NCBI RefSeq assembly: GCF_900170035.1
Contig: NZ_LT828542.1
Span: 375,746-438,410, forward strand
Origin: Desulfamplus magnetovallimortis
Lineage (GTDB): Bacteria > Desulfobacterota > Desulfobacteria > Desulfobacterales > Desulfobacteraceae
Length of the DNA stretch: 62,665 bases
Reading direction: 5' to 3'
The position numbers were made by a program, and so were the translations under genes. This document shows positions 17,574 to 26,100 of this stretch, piece by piece. The notes under the pieces were generated by a model. That model saw only the letters and a program-made list of their open reading frames with translations, did not search any database and was not told the DNA's origin. The stretch's first letter is position 1. The number at the start of each line of letters is the position of its first letter.

Positions 17574-17860
17574 ACTCAAAATCGACACCTATAACCTCTT
17601 GAGCCTTGTCAATAGTGTCTGAATCAGGATTCCCAAGATTAACAGGATAAAGCAGGATTACTATCCTGAACATCTTGGTTATCTTGGTTATCCTGATTCA
17701 GACAAATTCAGACAAATTCAGTAAATTGAAAAAAGCAATAAGGGAGTCCGCAGAATCTAATTTCCCACCATAGTCGATGAAGAAGCTTCAAAATAGAAAG
17801 CAGCAACAATGACAAATGGTAATTTAGCAACCACTGACTCCCTAAGATGTCGATTTTTAG
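17574..17860. mobile_element. Family B element interrupted by a 101-bp insertion
   Basis: Starts ACTCAAAATCGACACC and ends AAGATGTCGATTTTTAG. The interior TGTCTGAATCAGG and CCTGATTCAGACA arms are as in other copies. Between GCAATAA and AAGATGTCG it is broken by the element at 17742-17842. No clean 4-bp duplication is seen at the outer ends. The element lies directly upstream of the AAA-ATPase gene. Confidence 0.75.
17742..17842. mobile_element. 101-bp miniature element with GGGAGTC/GACTCCC ends
   Basis: It is inserted in the family B copy. Terminal inverted repeats GGGAGTC and GACTCCC extend imperfectly inward (about 27 bases). The target duplication is TAA (17739-17741 and 17843-17845). Removing it restores the family B sequence GCAATAAGATGTCG found at 57765. 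Only one copy is seen in the window. Confidence 0.7.
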
Positions 17861-17876
17861 GACAAAGGATACATCC

Positions 17877-19427
17877 ATGAAAAATCTACCGCTGGGAATG
17901 AACACCCTTGCCAAACTGATCAAGCAGAACTGTGTTTACGTGGATAAGACCCAAATGGCATGGCAGCTCATTTGCCAGCCTGGTGCATTTTTTCTCTCCA
18001 GACCCCGACGATTCGGAAAAAGTCTTTTCGTGGATACATTGAAAGAGATCTTCGAAGGCAACAAGCCCTTGTTCAAAGGACTCTATATCCACGATAAATG
18101 GGACTGGACTCAAAGCTATCCTGTCATCAAAATCGACTTTTCCGACGGCACACTCCAAACCAGAGAAAGCCTTGACCGACGCATATATGAAATTCTATTC
18201 GACAATGCAACCCGGTTGAATGTCACCTTGAGTAAAGGCCGCGACATTCCAGGAACCTTTGGGGAGTTGATTCGTTTTTCCGCAGAAAAATATGGCACCA
18301 GAGCCGTGGTTTTGGTGGACGAATACGATAAACCCATATTGGACAACATCGAAAATAGAGATACTGCAAAAATCATGCGGGAGGGGGTAAAGAACCTTTA
18401 CTCGGTTCTCAAAGGCCAGGACGCCTATTTACAATTTATCTTCATGACCGGGGTGACCAAGTTCTCTAAGGTGAGTCTCTTCAGCGGAGTGAATCAATTG
18501 ACGGATATAACCATTGATGCGCAATTCGGAACCCTTTGCGGCTACACGCATCACGACCTTCAAACACATTTTTCAAAGCATCTTGATGGTATTGAACAAG
18601 AAGAGATAAAACAATGGTACAATGGGTATTATTGGTTGGGAGAGACCACAGTTTACAATCCCTATGATATTCTTCTTTTTATAAACAAAAGAGCCCAGTT
18701 CCGCAATTACTGGTTCGAAACCGGCAATCCCAGCTTTTTAATCAAACTTTTTCAAAAAAATCGCTATTTTCTACCCGATCTGGAGTCACCGGTGGTCACC
18801 GAAGAGATTTTAGATTCGTTTGATATCGAAAAGATCAACCCCCTGACTCTGCTGTTTCAAAGCGGTTATCTCACCGTGGCACACACCTTCACCCGTCGCC
18901 GACGCATGATGTTTCTGTTGAAAGTGCCCAATCTGGAGGTAAGAATCGCATTGAACGACCATTTCATCAACGGATACACCGATCTTGTAAACGAAAAAAT
19001 CGGAATTCAGGATAATCTCTATACCTGCCTGGAAAATGGAGACATCGACGGCATGCTCAAAGTGATTCAACGCCTTTTCAAATCGATCCCATGGCGAAAT
19101 TTCACCAACAACGATTTGGCAGACTTTGAGGGCTACTACGCATCGGTTATATACGCTTTTTTTTGTTCCCTTGATGCCGAAGTGATCCCCGAAGATATCG
19201 ACAACCACGGCCAGGTGGATATGACCGTCAAGCTGGGAGACCAGATCTATGTGATGGAGATTAAGGTTGTGGATGGGACAAACGCCGATAAACTCAATTG
19301 CAACCCGGCTTTGAAGCAGATTCAAGACAAAGGGTATGCCGATAAATACCGGGGAATTGACGGCGTCACCGTCCATGAGGTGGGGCTGGTGTTCAGTAAA
19401 GCATCGCGGAATTTGATTGTTTTTTGA
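17877..19427 (+). CDS. AAA-ATPase-like protein with PD-(D/E)XK nuclease domain (DUF1703 type)
   Basis: 516 residues from ATG 17877. The upstream ATG at 17847 lies inside the repeat and is not chosen, since family members begin like MKNLPLGMNTLAKLIKQNCVYVDKT. The ATPase part has RPRRFGKSLFVDTL (P-loop-like) and VVLVDEYDKPI (Walker B-like). The C-terminal domain GQVDMTVKLGDQIYVMEIKVVDG has the D...ExK nuclease core. These genes are abundant, horizontally mobile and of unknown cellular role. Base composition is visibly richer in G+C (about 47% by eye) than its neighbours, which points to acquisition by transfer. Confidence 0.9.
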   Translation: MKNLPLGMNTLAKLIKQNCVYVDKTQMAWQLICQPGAFFLSRPRRFGKSLFVDTLKEIFEGNKPLFKGLYIHDKWDWTQSYPVIKIDFSDGTLQTRESLDRRIYEILFDNATRLNVTLSKGRDIPGTFGELIRFSAEKYGTRAVVLVDEYDKPILDNIENRDTAKIMREGVKNLYSVLKGQDAYLQFIFMTGVTKFSKVSLFSGVNQLTDITIDAQFGTLCGYTHHDLQTHFSKHLDGIEQEEIKQWYNGYYWLGETTVYNPYDILLFINKRAQFRNYWFETGNPSFLIKLFQKNRYFLPDLESPVVTEEILDSFDIEKINPLTLLFQSGYLTVAHTFTRRRRMMFLLKVPNLEVRIALNDHFINGYTDLVNEKIGIQDNLYTCLENGDIDGMLKVIQRLFKSIPWRNFTNNDLADFEGYYASVIYAFFCSLDAEVIPEDIDNHGQVDMTVKLGDQIYVMEIKVVDGTNADKLNCNPALKQIQDKGYADKYRGIDGVTVHEVGLVFSKASRNLIVF

Positions 19428-19459
19428 TACCAATGCCAGACCAATCAATGCAAGTTTCT

Positions 19460-20419
19460 TCACAATTTTGCAGCAATAGCAACCCATTCCCCTTCATACC
19501 TTATTTCCGCAATGGAAAAGCCGTACTCTTCCAGAGCTGCCAGGACTATGCCCTCCTTCTCCCTTATTATACCTGACAAAATAACGGTTCCACCATCTGA
19601 AAGGCTCTTTTTTATATCACCAAGAATCTCAATGATAACTTCGGAAATAATATTGGCAGTGACAATGTCAAACTTTGGTGGCGGCTGGTTTTCAGCAAGA
19701 TAGATATCAAGAGTATTTTTTTCAACATGATAACGATCGGGATCAATTGCATTCTTTTCAAGATTCTGACAGGCAACTTCCACGGCAACCTCATCATTAT
19801 CAATGCCGCACAACCTTCTTGCCCCAAGCTTTGCACCAGCAATCATAAGTATGCCGGAACCTGTACCAACATCAAGGAAGGTATCAGCCGGCATTAAATA
19901 TTTCTCAATAAGAGCAACACACATGGCAGTTGTGGGATGTGTGCCTGTACCAAAGGCCATTCCGGGGTCTATTTCGATAACTATATCCTTTTGATGGGGA
20001 GCAAAAGTTCGCCATTCAGGTTTGACAACAATATGCTCTGTAATTCTGGTGACATAAAAAAATGATTTCCAGGCTTCAGCCCAATCTTCCTGATCCACAA
20101 TTTCAGTTTTTATGACAATATTAATATAAAGCCCAGACTGACTTTGTAGTCCTTCTGACTTACTCTGGAGCTCTTCAGCCTTTTCCCTGATTTTTTCAAT
20201 AATCTCCATTGATGTATCACTATCAGGAAGATAGCCAGAGACATATGTCTCATCAGAAACTTCTACAGCATCGCTTGCAAATCCTTCCGGAGGGGCATCC
20301 ATTGGAATCTGGCAGACAACCCCCTGAAGCCCAAGGCCAAAAAAAATATCAGAGACAAGTTCCTCAGCAAGGGGTATATCATTTGATTCAAATATTGCTT
20401 TTACATGTATCCACTTCAT
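19460..20419 (-). CDS. prmA: Ribosomal protein L11 methyltransferase
   Basis: 319 residues from ATG 20419 (GGAGAG nine bases upstream; the longer frame to 20494 runs into a family D repeat and is rejected). The N-terminal substrate-recognition domain is followed by the class I SAM-methyltransferase fold with FGTGTHPTTAMCVALIE, the SAM-binding FLDVGTGSGILMIAG (about 182-196) and the catalytic-region ANIISEVI. It methylates lysine side chains and the N-terminus of ribosomal protein L11. It is divergent from a PrmA-like paralogue, with a nest of repeats between them. Confidence 0.92.
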   Translation of the reverse strand: MKWIHVKAIFESNDIPLAEELVSDIFFGLGLQGVVCQIPMDAPPEGFASDAVEVSDETYVSGYLPDSDTSMEIIEKIREKAEELQSKSEGLQSQSGLYINIVIKTEIVDQEDWAEAWKSFFYVTRITEHIVVKPEWRTFAPHQKDIVIEIDPGMAFGTGTHPTTAMCVALIEKYLMPADTFLDVGTGSGILMIAGAKLGARRLCGIDNDEVAVEVACQNLEKNAIDPDRYHVEKNTLDIYLAENQPPPKFDIVTANIISEVIIEILGDIKKSLSDGGTVILSGIIREKEGIVLAALEEYGFSIAEIRYEGEWVAIAAKL

Positions 20420-20468
20420 TATTTTTAACTCTCCGGTTGATTTTTTTATGATTTTATGTGTAACGTTC

Positions 20469-20515
20469 TGCCCGTTTACCGTAAAAATACCCACATCATT
20501 TTCATGATTGTGGGC
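20469..20515. repeat. Partial family D unit
   Basis: CCCGTTTACCGTAAAAATACCC...CATTTTCATGATTGTGGGC resembles the first part of a D unit. It is followed directly by the family C element. Confidence 0.5.
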
Positions 20516-20522
20516 AACCTAT

Positions 20523-20804
20523 TGCATTGTCAAAGCTAAAAATTAGGGTTCGTTTAATTGTAAACTCAAAGTCGATACCTATGATCTTGTAAACCTTGTC
20601 AACACTGTCTGAATCAGGATTCCCAAGATTGACAGGATAAGGCAGGATTATCTATCCTGAGCATCCTGGTTATCCTGGTTATCCTGATTCAGACAACTGC
20701 AATAACTTATACAAAATCAACAAGATGTCGATTTTGAGTGTAAAGACAAGGAATGCCTTGTCTCTACGTTGCAGATAACACTAAAATTAAGTCTTGACAG
20801 TGCA
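20523..20804. mobile_element. Family C element containing a family B insertion
   Basis: Ends TGCATTGTCAAAGC and GTCTTGACAGTGCA are inverted and flanked by the direct repeat CTAT (20519-20522 and 20805-20808). Without the inner family B element the sequence collapses to the same about 102-bp layout as 9942-10043. Confidence 0.85.
20564..20739. mobile_element. Family B element inserted in family C
   Basis: 176 bp, ACTCAAAGTCGATACC to GATGTCGATTTTGAGT, flanked by GTAA (20560-20563 and 20740-20743). Deleting the element and one GTAA gives TTAATTGTAAAGACAAGG. The uninterrupted copy at 9942 reads TTAATTGTAGAGACAAGG, so the empty site is visible in the same window. Confidence 0.88.
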
Positions 20805-20826
20805 CTATGTCCGGCCATGAAGGTTC

Positions 20827-21705
20827 ATGACCGAAACTCTTTATCCTGGAGGAACTTTTTTGTCAAACCCCTATGAAAATCTCTGGATATACTATCTGGT
20901 AGGTATCCCTGAAAAACTGACTGACATCAGCAGAAATGAATTTTTTATTGGCAACTGGGAAGAAGAGGGTTTTTCGTTTCTCTTTTTTTCTGTTCCCTGT
21001 GATGAGATGATTGAAAAACTTGTCTCTGAAGATCCTGGCATCAAACTGATAGACCGATACGAAATGAGCGGTGAACAGTGGCACGGAGATAAAATAGAGT
21101 CCTACACCACAGGCACCTTCTGTGTATCTCCTCCCTGGAAAATCCCCTTTGTTAACCGTTCTGATCTCAATCATATACTGCTTGATCCCGGAGTGGTATT
21201 TGGTACAGGTCGTCACCAGACCACAGAGGATTGCCTTGGTTATATAGAGTATCTATTCAATGAGAAAAATGAGCAGATAGACAGTGTTCTGGACATCGGC
21301 ACAGGCACAGGACTTCTGGCAATTGGTGCGGCTGTTCTTGGTTGCCGGAAAGTGATGGCACTTGATTTTAACCTGCTTGCCGTGAAAACAGCCCGCCACA
21401 ATATTATTATTAACAGCCTTGAAGAGAAAATACTTGCCTTTCAGGGTAAAGGGGAAGATTTCATATCCTTGCCTGCCGATCTTGTGATTGCAAATATTCA
21501 CTACGATGTAATGAAAAACCTCGTTGAATCACCCGATTTTTTGAATCACAAGTGGTTCATACTATCGGGACTTTTAAACAGTGAGGCTATAAAAATTGAG
21601 CAAAGGCTAAGGGAAAAAGGTATTTATGTAATTGAATCTATAGCTCCTGACCAAGTGTGGAATACAATTCTTGGTTGCAGCTTGCCGTTGTCAATAGATA
21701 AATAA
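20827..21705 (+). CDS. PrmA-like class I SAM-dependent methyltransferase
   Basis: 292 residues. It shares the PrmA architecture: N-terminal alpha/beta domain, then FGTGRHQTTEDCLGYIEY, SAM site VLDIGTGTGLLAIGAA (about 155-170), acidic strand VMALDFN, and ANIHYDVM. It differs from true PrmA at conserved positions: RHQTT for THPTT, and ANIHYD for ANIxxxxL. Substrate specificity may therefore have shifted. It is transcribed away from prmA across the repeat nest 20469-20808. ATG 20827 begins shortly after the CTAT duplication, so the local leader has been rebuilt by repeats. The protein substrate is unknown. Confidence 0.82.
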   Translation: MTETLYPGGTFLSNPYENLWIYYLVGIPEKLTDISRNEFFIGNWEEEGFSFLFFSVPCDEMIEKLVSEDPGIKLIDRYEMSGEQWHGDKIESYTTGTFCVSPPWKIPFVNRSDLNHILLDPGVVFGTGRHQTTEDCLGYIEYLFNEKNEQIDSVLDIGTGTGLLAIGAAVLGCRKVMALDFNLLAVKTARHNIIINSLEEKILAFQGKGEDFISLPADLVIANIHYDVMKNLVESPDFLNHKWFILSGLLNSEAIKIEQRLREKGIYVIESIAPDQVWNTILGCSLPLSIDK

Positions 21706-21714
21706 CAATACTCT

Positions 21715-23142
21715 CTAATTTTTTCCATCACCCCTCACTGGTGGATTAAAATATCCATGAATAAGTTCAGGAAACTCTTTCCTAAGCTCTTGAATAATGA
21801 ATTCCATACCAAGTGGAGGGTTTTGCCCTCCTCCTGCTTCCTGCATGACATTAAAATAACTCAATGGGTCATAATTCATATTCCGCCACTGAATCATGTT
21901 GACAGGATATTTTGCAAGGAAATGCCTTAAAGCCTCAAACTCCTTTTCTGAATCGGTAACTCCAGGACAGTTAAGATAGTTGATGGAGACAAACTTTCCT
22001 TTTTCACCTGCTGTTTCAATGCTTTTAATCACATCTTCATAAGAGTATCCCTTTGGCCTGAAATATCTCAAATAGCATGATTTTCTCACTGAATTCATGC
22101 TGACCCGGACAGAATCAAGGCCGGCATCAAATAGCCGTGCCAAAAGAAGCGGCAGGCCTGCGTTTGTGTTCATGTTTATGGTGGCATTACCCCCTGATTC
22201 ACGAATCATCTTTATGGCTGGTTCAATTACATCAAATGCCGTAAGGGGGTCTCCTTCACACCCCTGCCCGAAACTTGCCACTGCCTGTGCATCAGGAACC
22301 CTTGCAAAATGCTCAAGTGTTACTTCTGCAATTTCAACAGAAAAAGGCGTAAAATTTATCCTTTCCTGGCATGCAACAAGATTATTTTCACGCTGAAATG
22401 AGATGCAACCCATACAATCAGCATTACATACCCGTGAAGTGGGAAGCGGTGCTTCATACCTTCCAAGAAAAAAGTTCTTTGCAGCAGGACAGCCATATTC
22501 AAGGGCACATCGTTCAAGATGACGCATGAGCCTGTTCTCCGGATACTTCTGGCGCATAAATTCCACTCCGGCAACAATACCGTCATGGGGCATAAGTCTT
22601 AAATCCTGACGTGGCTCTCTGTCAACACAGATGGCTGCCGAGTAAAAACCGCCATGGCTCCATCCACATGCACCATAGGAAAAAAGGGGAAGAAGGCGTT
22701 CCGGTAAAGGCTTCTCATAGGCACAAAAATATCGGTTTACATATCCGGGGGAGTTAAATACAGCAACAGGAAAAATTCTTTCACCAGGAAGGTATGGATT
22801 TTCATCAAGGGTTTCAAAACTGCCCCTGTCAAAATTGAAAACAAGTGCTTTCATGCCCGGAAGCATCATAAGTTCACTGCCGTGGGGCATCTCAATGGTT
22901 TCATTTGAGGTCAGAAGCAGAGGTTTTTCACCCTGCATTGCAGCAGCACCATAATCTTCAAGCTCAAAGATTTCGCCTTTTTCATTGGCCACCACAGCAT
23001 TCAGGGGAATTGCTGCTGTGATATTATTATTACGGTTTTTCACCACCTGATTGTTAGGAGTTTTAACAACCTGATTGTTCTGTTTTTTCCCCATTTGCCC
23101 TTTCCGGCTAACCATATTCTTGAAACCTTTTTTTCTTTTCAT
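21715..23142 (-). CDS. Radical SAM protein, translationally coupled to alpha-2-macroglobulin gene
   Basis: 475 residues. A basic N-terminus with the tandem words NNQVVKTPNNQVVKNRNNN is followed by an about 180-residue domain of unknown type (ending CALEYGCPAAKNFFLG), then the radical SAM core. The cluster motif is RVCNADCMGCISFQ (CxxxCxxC, about residue 235), with a SFGQGCEGDPLT segment like the GGEP-type SAM loop, MNTNAG and VRVSMNS strands. Start ATG overlaps the upstream gene's stop (ATGA), so the two proteins are made together. The target is unknown. Anaerobic-type enzyme chemistry (peptide modification or methylthiolation) is possible but unproven. Confidence 0.85.
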   Translation of the reverse strand: MKRKKGFKNMVSRKGQMGKKQNNQVVKTPNNQVVKNRNNNITAAIPLNAVVANEKGEIFELEDYGAAAMQGEKPLLLTSNETIEMPHGSELMMLPGMKALVFNFDRGSFETLDENPYLPGERIFPVAVFNSPGYVNRYFCAYEKPLPERLLPLFSYGACGWSHGGFYSAAICVDREPRQDLRLMPHDGIVAGVEFMRQKYPENRLMRHLERCALEYGCPAAKNFFLGRYEAPLPTSRVCNADCMGCISFQRENNLVACQERINFTPFSVEIAEVTLEHFARVPDAQAVASFGQGCEGDPLTAFDVIEPAIKMIRESGGNATINMNTNAGLPLLLARLFDAGLDSVRVSMNSVRKSCYLRYFRPKGYSYEDVIKSIETAGEKGKFVSINYLNCPGVTDSEKEFEALRHFLAKYPVNMIQWRNMNYDPLSYFNVMQEAGGGQNPPLGMEFIIQELRKEFPELIHGYFNPPVRGDGKN

Positions 23143-26100
23143 TTAACTCCAGCTACAGGCATTAAAGGTAAAGCATCACCCACGCCCCTTATATATGGTC
23201 TGTACATATCTTCAATAAGAGGCGGAGGCACAAAAAATTCTCCGGGAGTAACCACCACAACTGAATAAAAAAGTCTGTACTTTTTTCCGGCATCAACATC
23301 AACTGCTGCGGCAAACCTGTCATCCCTGTACTCCCTGTGCTTTATCACAAACTCGTCATGCCATGTTGCAATGCTTTTTTCATCCACTACAACATCCCCA
23401 ATGGTACTTCGACCATTTAAAGAGGGATCTTCAAGCTCAAGACATGCCGGCAACAAGTCAGTAACAATGGCGTCAGACATATCCTGGTCACAATCAAACT
23501 GTAACTCAACTATCATTCTTCGACCGCTTCGCAAAGCATCCTCTGGCAATGCATTGATATAAAAGGTGCTTGCCGGCAAAGGCTTTCCTGAAGGGTCAAG
23601 ATAGCGACGTTTTAAAGTTGCTCCAAGATTTTCAACTTTTGGTTTTTCCTTGGGATATCCATTCATTGCAACATCTATAAAGAGATCACTGCTGCCAATG
23701 TTGGCAAGGGTGAAGCCATTCGCAGATTCACCTTTGCTGCTTACAATCTGCTTTAATTTATTCCCTTTAAGAGAAAGCATCCTTGCCCCTGCTTTTATTT
23801 TGGCCTGCCACTCCTTCCGGTTGTTTTTCATGGCAGATATCCCTGCCATTACAAGTGTATTTCTCTCCTGGGTGCTTAGCCATTTACGCTGATGCAGCTC
23901 ATCAAATACCTTCATTATAAACCTTGATTTTTCACCATAATCAGGAGCATAGTTTGAAAGAAGATAAAATGAAAATGCAGCATCTCTTAAATTACTGCCG
24001 TAATCCCCGTAGTAGAGTCTCTCATTTCTCTCTGAATCAAGGGCACGTTGAAAGGCTTCCATGGCAAGATTTGCATCTCCTGCAAGATAGAGGGCAATAC
24101 CTGCCTGTACCAATCCAAGCGAACCTCTGATTTTATCTTTTACTGCCCGATAGACTGAACGGGCATCACCAAGGGTAAGACTTTGAACCCTTGCAAGTAC
24201 CATTGCGGAATAGGCTCTGACAGCAGCATTGTAGTGGCCATTATCATCATCAAAATGCGGTCTTACAGTCTGGCCTCGCCTTACATATACAAGAAGGCGA
24301 TCAAGTGCCTTTGACAAAGGCCCCAGGGGCACTTCATAACCTGCTTGTCTTGCATTTATAAGAAAATCCGTCACATATGCAGACAGCCAGAAATCTTCCT
24401 GACTATCTGCATTCCAGAGGCCAAAACCTCCGGTGGATTTCTGTTTTTCAACAAGACGCTGAATTCCGAGAATAATTTTTTCTGTACGTTCCCTGTCACT
24501 TTGTGACGCTATCCCAAGGGATTTAATATCAGATGAATTCATTATCACATGGGGATATATTCCGCTTGTTGTCTGCTCAAGGCATCCATAGGGGTATGCA
24601 TTAAGGTACCTGACATGATCAGATACATTTATTGGGGGAGTTGAATTGATGGCAGCAGAAACTGTAATTGTATCTTTTATGAGACCGACAAAGGCATCTG
24701 GGGAGCCATTGCCTACAGGAAATGAATCAATGTCTCCACTTCCAATGGAGAAAATTTCAGAAGGTTTCAAGGATTTTCTCCATGTTTCTGTCACAGCCGG
24801 ATATGCAGGTCTTGTCTCAAGAAACCACTTTTTAACCATAACCCGTCTGTTAGCGACATGCTCCTGATTCGCACTGTTAAGATTCTCAGCGCCAAGATTC
24901 CCACTGTTAAGGGCATTAACTATTTTATCTACATCCTTTAAATCTGCTTTGGCATGCCTCACAATTCCGTCAATTTTACACTGAATGATTGCTCTGCCAA
25001 CTTTCTGCTCTGCCATTACAGGCAAGGTAACACTTTCCCTTTGATTATTAGCGATCTTAAGGTGATGCGATGTTGCTCCCAATGGTTTTAATGGTTCAGT
25101 TGTCTCTATTAAAAGGTCAAGATCCTGAAAAACTCCGCTTAAATTATGAAGATCAATCATCACCTGACTTCGATCACCCATTGATAAAAATCTTGGCATG
25201 GAGATCTGAACAACCAAAGGTGCTGCAACAACCACCTCTTTTTCAGCAGAACCAAAGATGTCAGAGCCATGGGCAACGGCCATGAATCGCAAAGAGCCGT
25301 TAAAATCCGGGATATGAAAACGAAAATTTGCAACACCATTTCCATCCACCGGAATGGCTTTGCTGTAAAGGGCAACTATCTGAACATCAGTTGATGGTCG
25401 GTCTCCTCCACGGGAAAGCTTTGGAGCATCTCCGCCAAATCTCTGGGAAGCCCATGCGCCATCCCCTGTTTCAATGAGCTTCTGGTAAAGATCATGAAGC
25501 TCAACACCATATTTGCGGGGCTGAAAAAAATGGCTCCATGGAGAGGGTGTTTCAAACTCTGTGAGATTAAGGATACCAACATCAACAGCAGCAAGTGTTA
25601 CCCATATTTTTTCTTTTGGTTTTTTATTCATAAAGACACTTACAGGAATATCAACAAACTGATCCGGCTCAATTTTATCAGGTATCTCAATATCAAGGGA
25701 AATTTTGCGGGCATTTCTGTCAATGGGCAGATGAATCAAACCAACAGAACGCTTGGGAAGAGCCTTAATATTTACCTCTCCCGGGCGTACCACAAGTGCA
25801 GATACATAGATATCATGACGCTTCCAGTCAGGTTCAATCTCTATTTCAAAAACCTTACCCTCCGGCGGAACTGTTATGGAACGGGTAAGAAGATTTGTCT
25901 CTGCTTCAACAAAGAGATAGCCACTTCCACCTTCAGGGGCTTTGACCATTACCTTTGCAATATCTCCTGGATAATAGGAGGGTTTATCTAAGGAGATGGA
26001 TATCCTGTCAGGGCGTCCGGCAACATCTTCACCTGCTTCTGACCATCCACCTTTTCCATAACGCCAGCCTGCCCATATTGGAAAACTTGTAACAAGTCCT

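Noticed and set aside
23139-23142. Possible frameshift between the macroglobulin and radical SAM genes
   Set aside because: The overlap ATGA is a normal coupled stop/start, and both proteins are complete.
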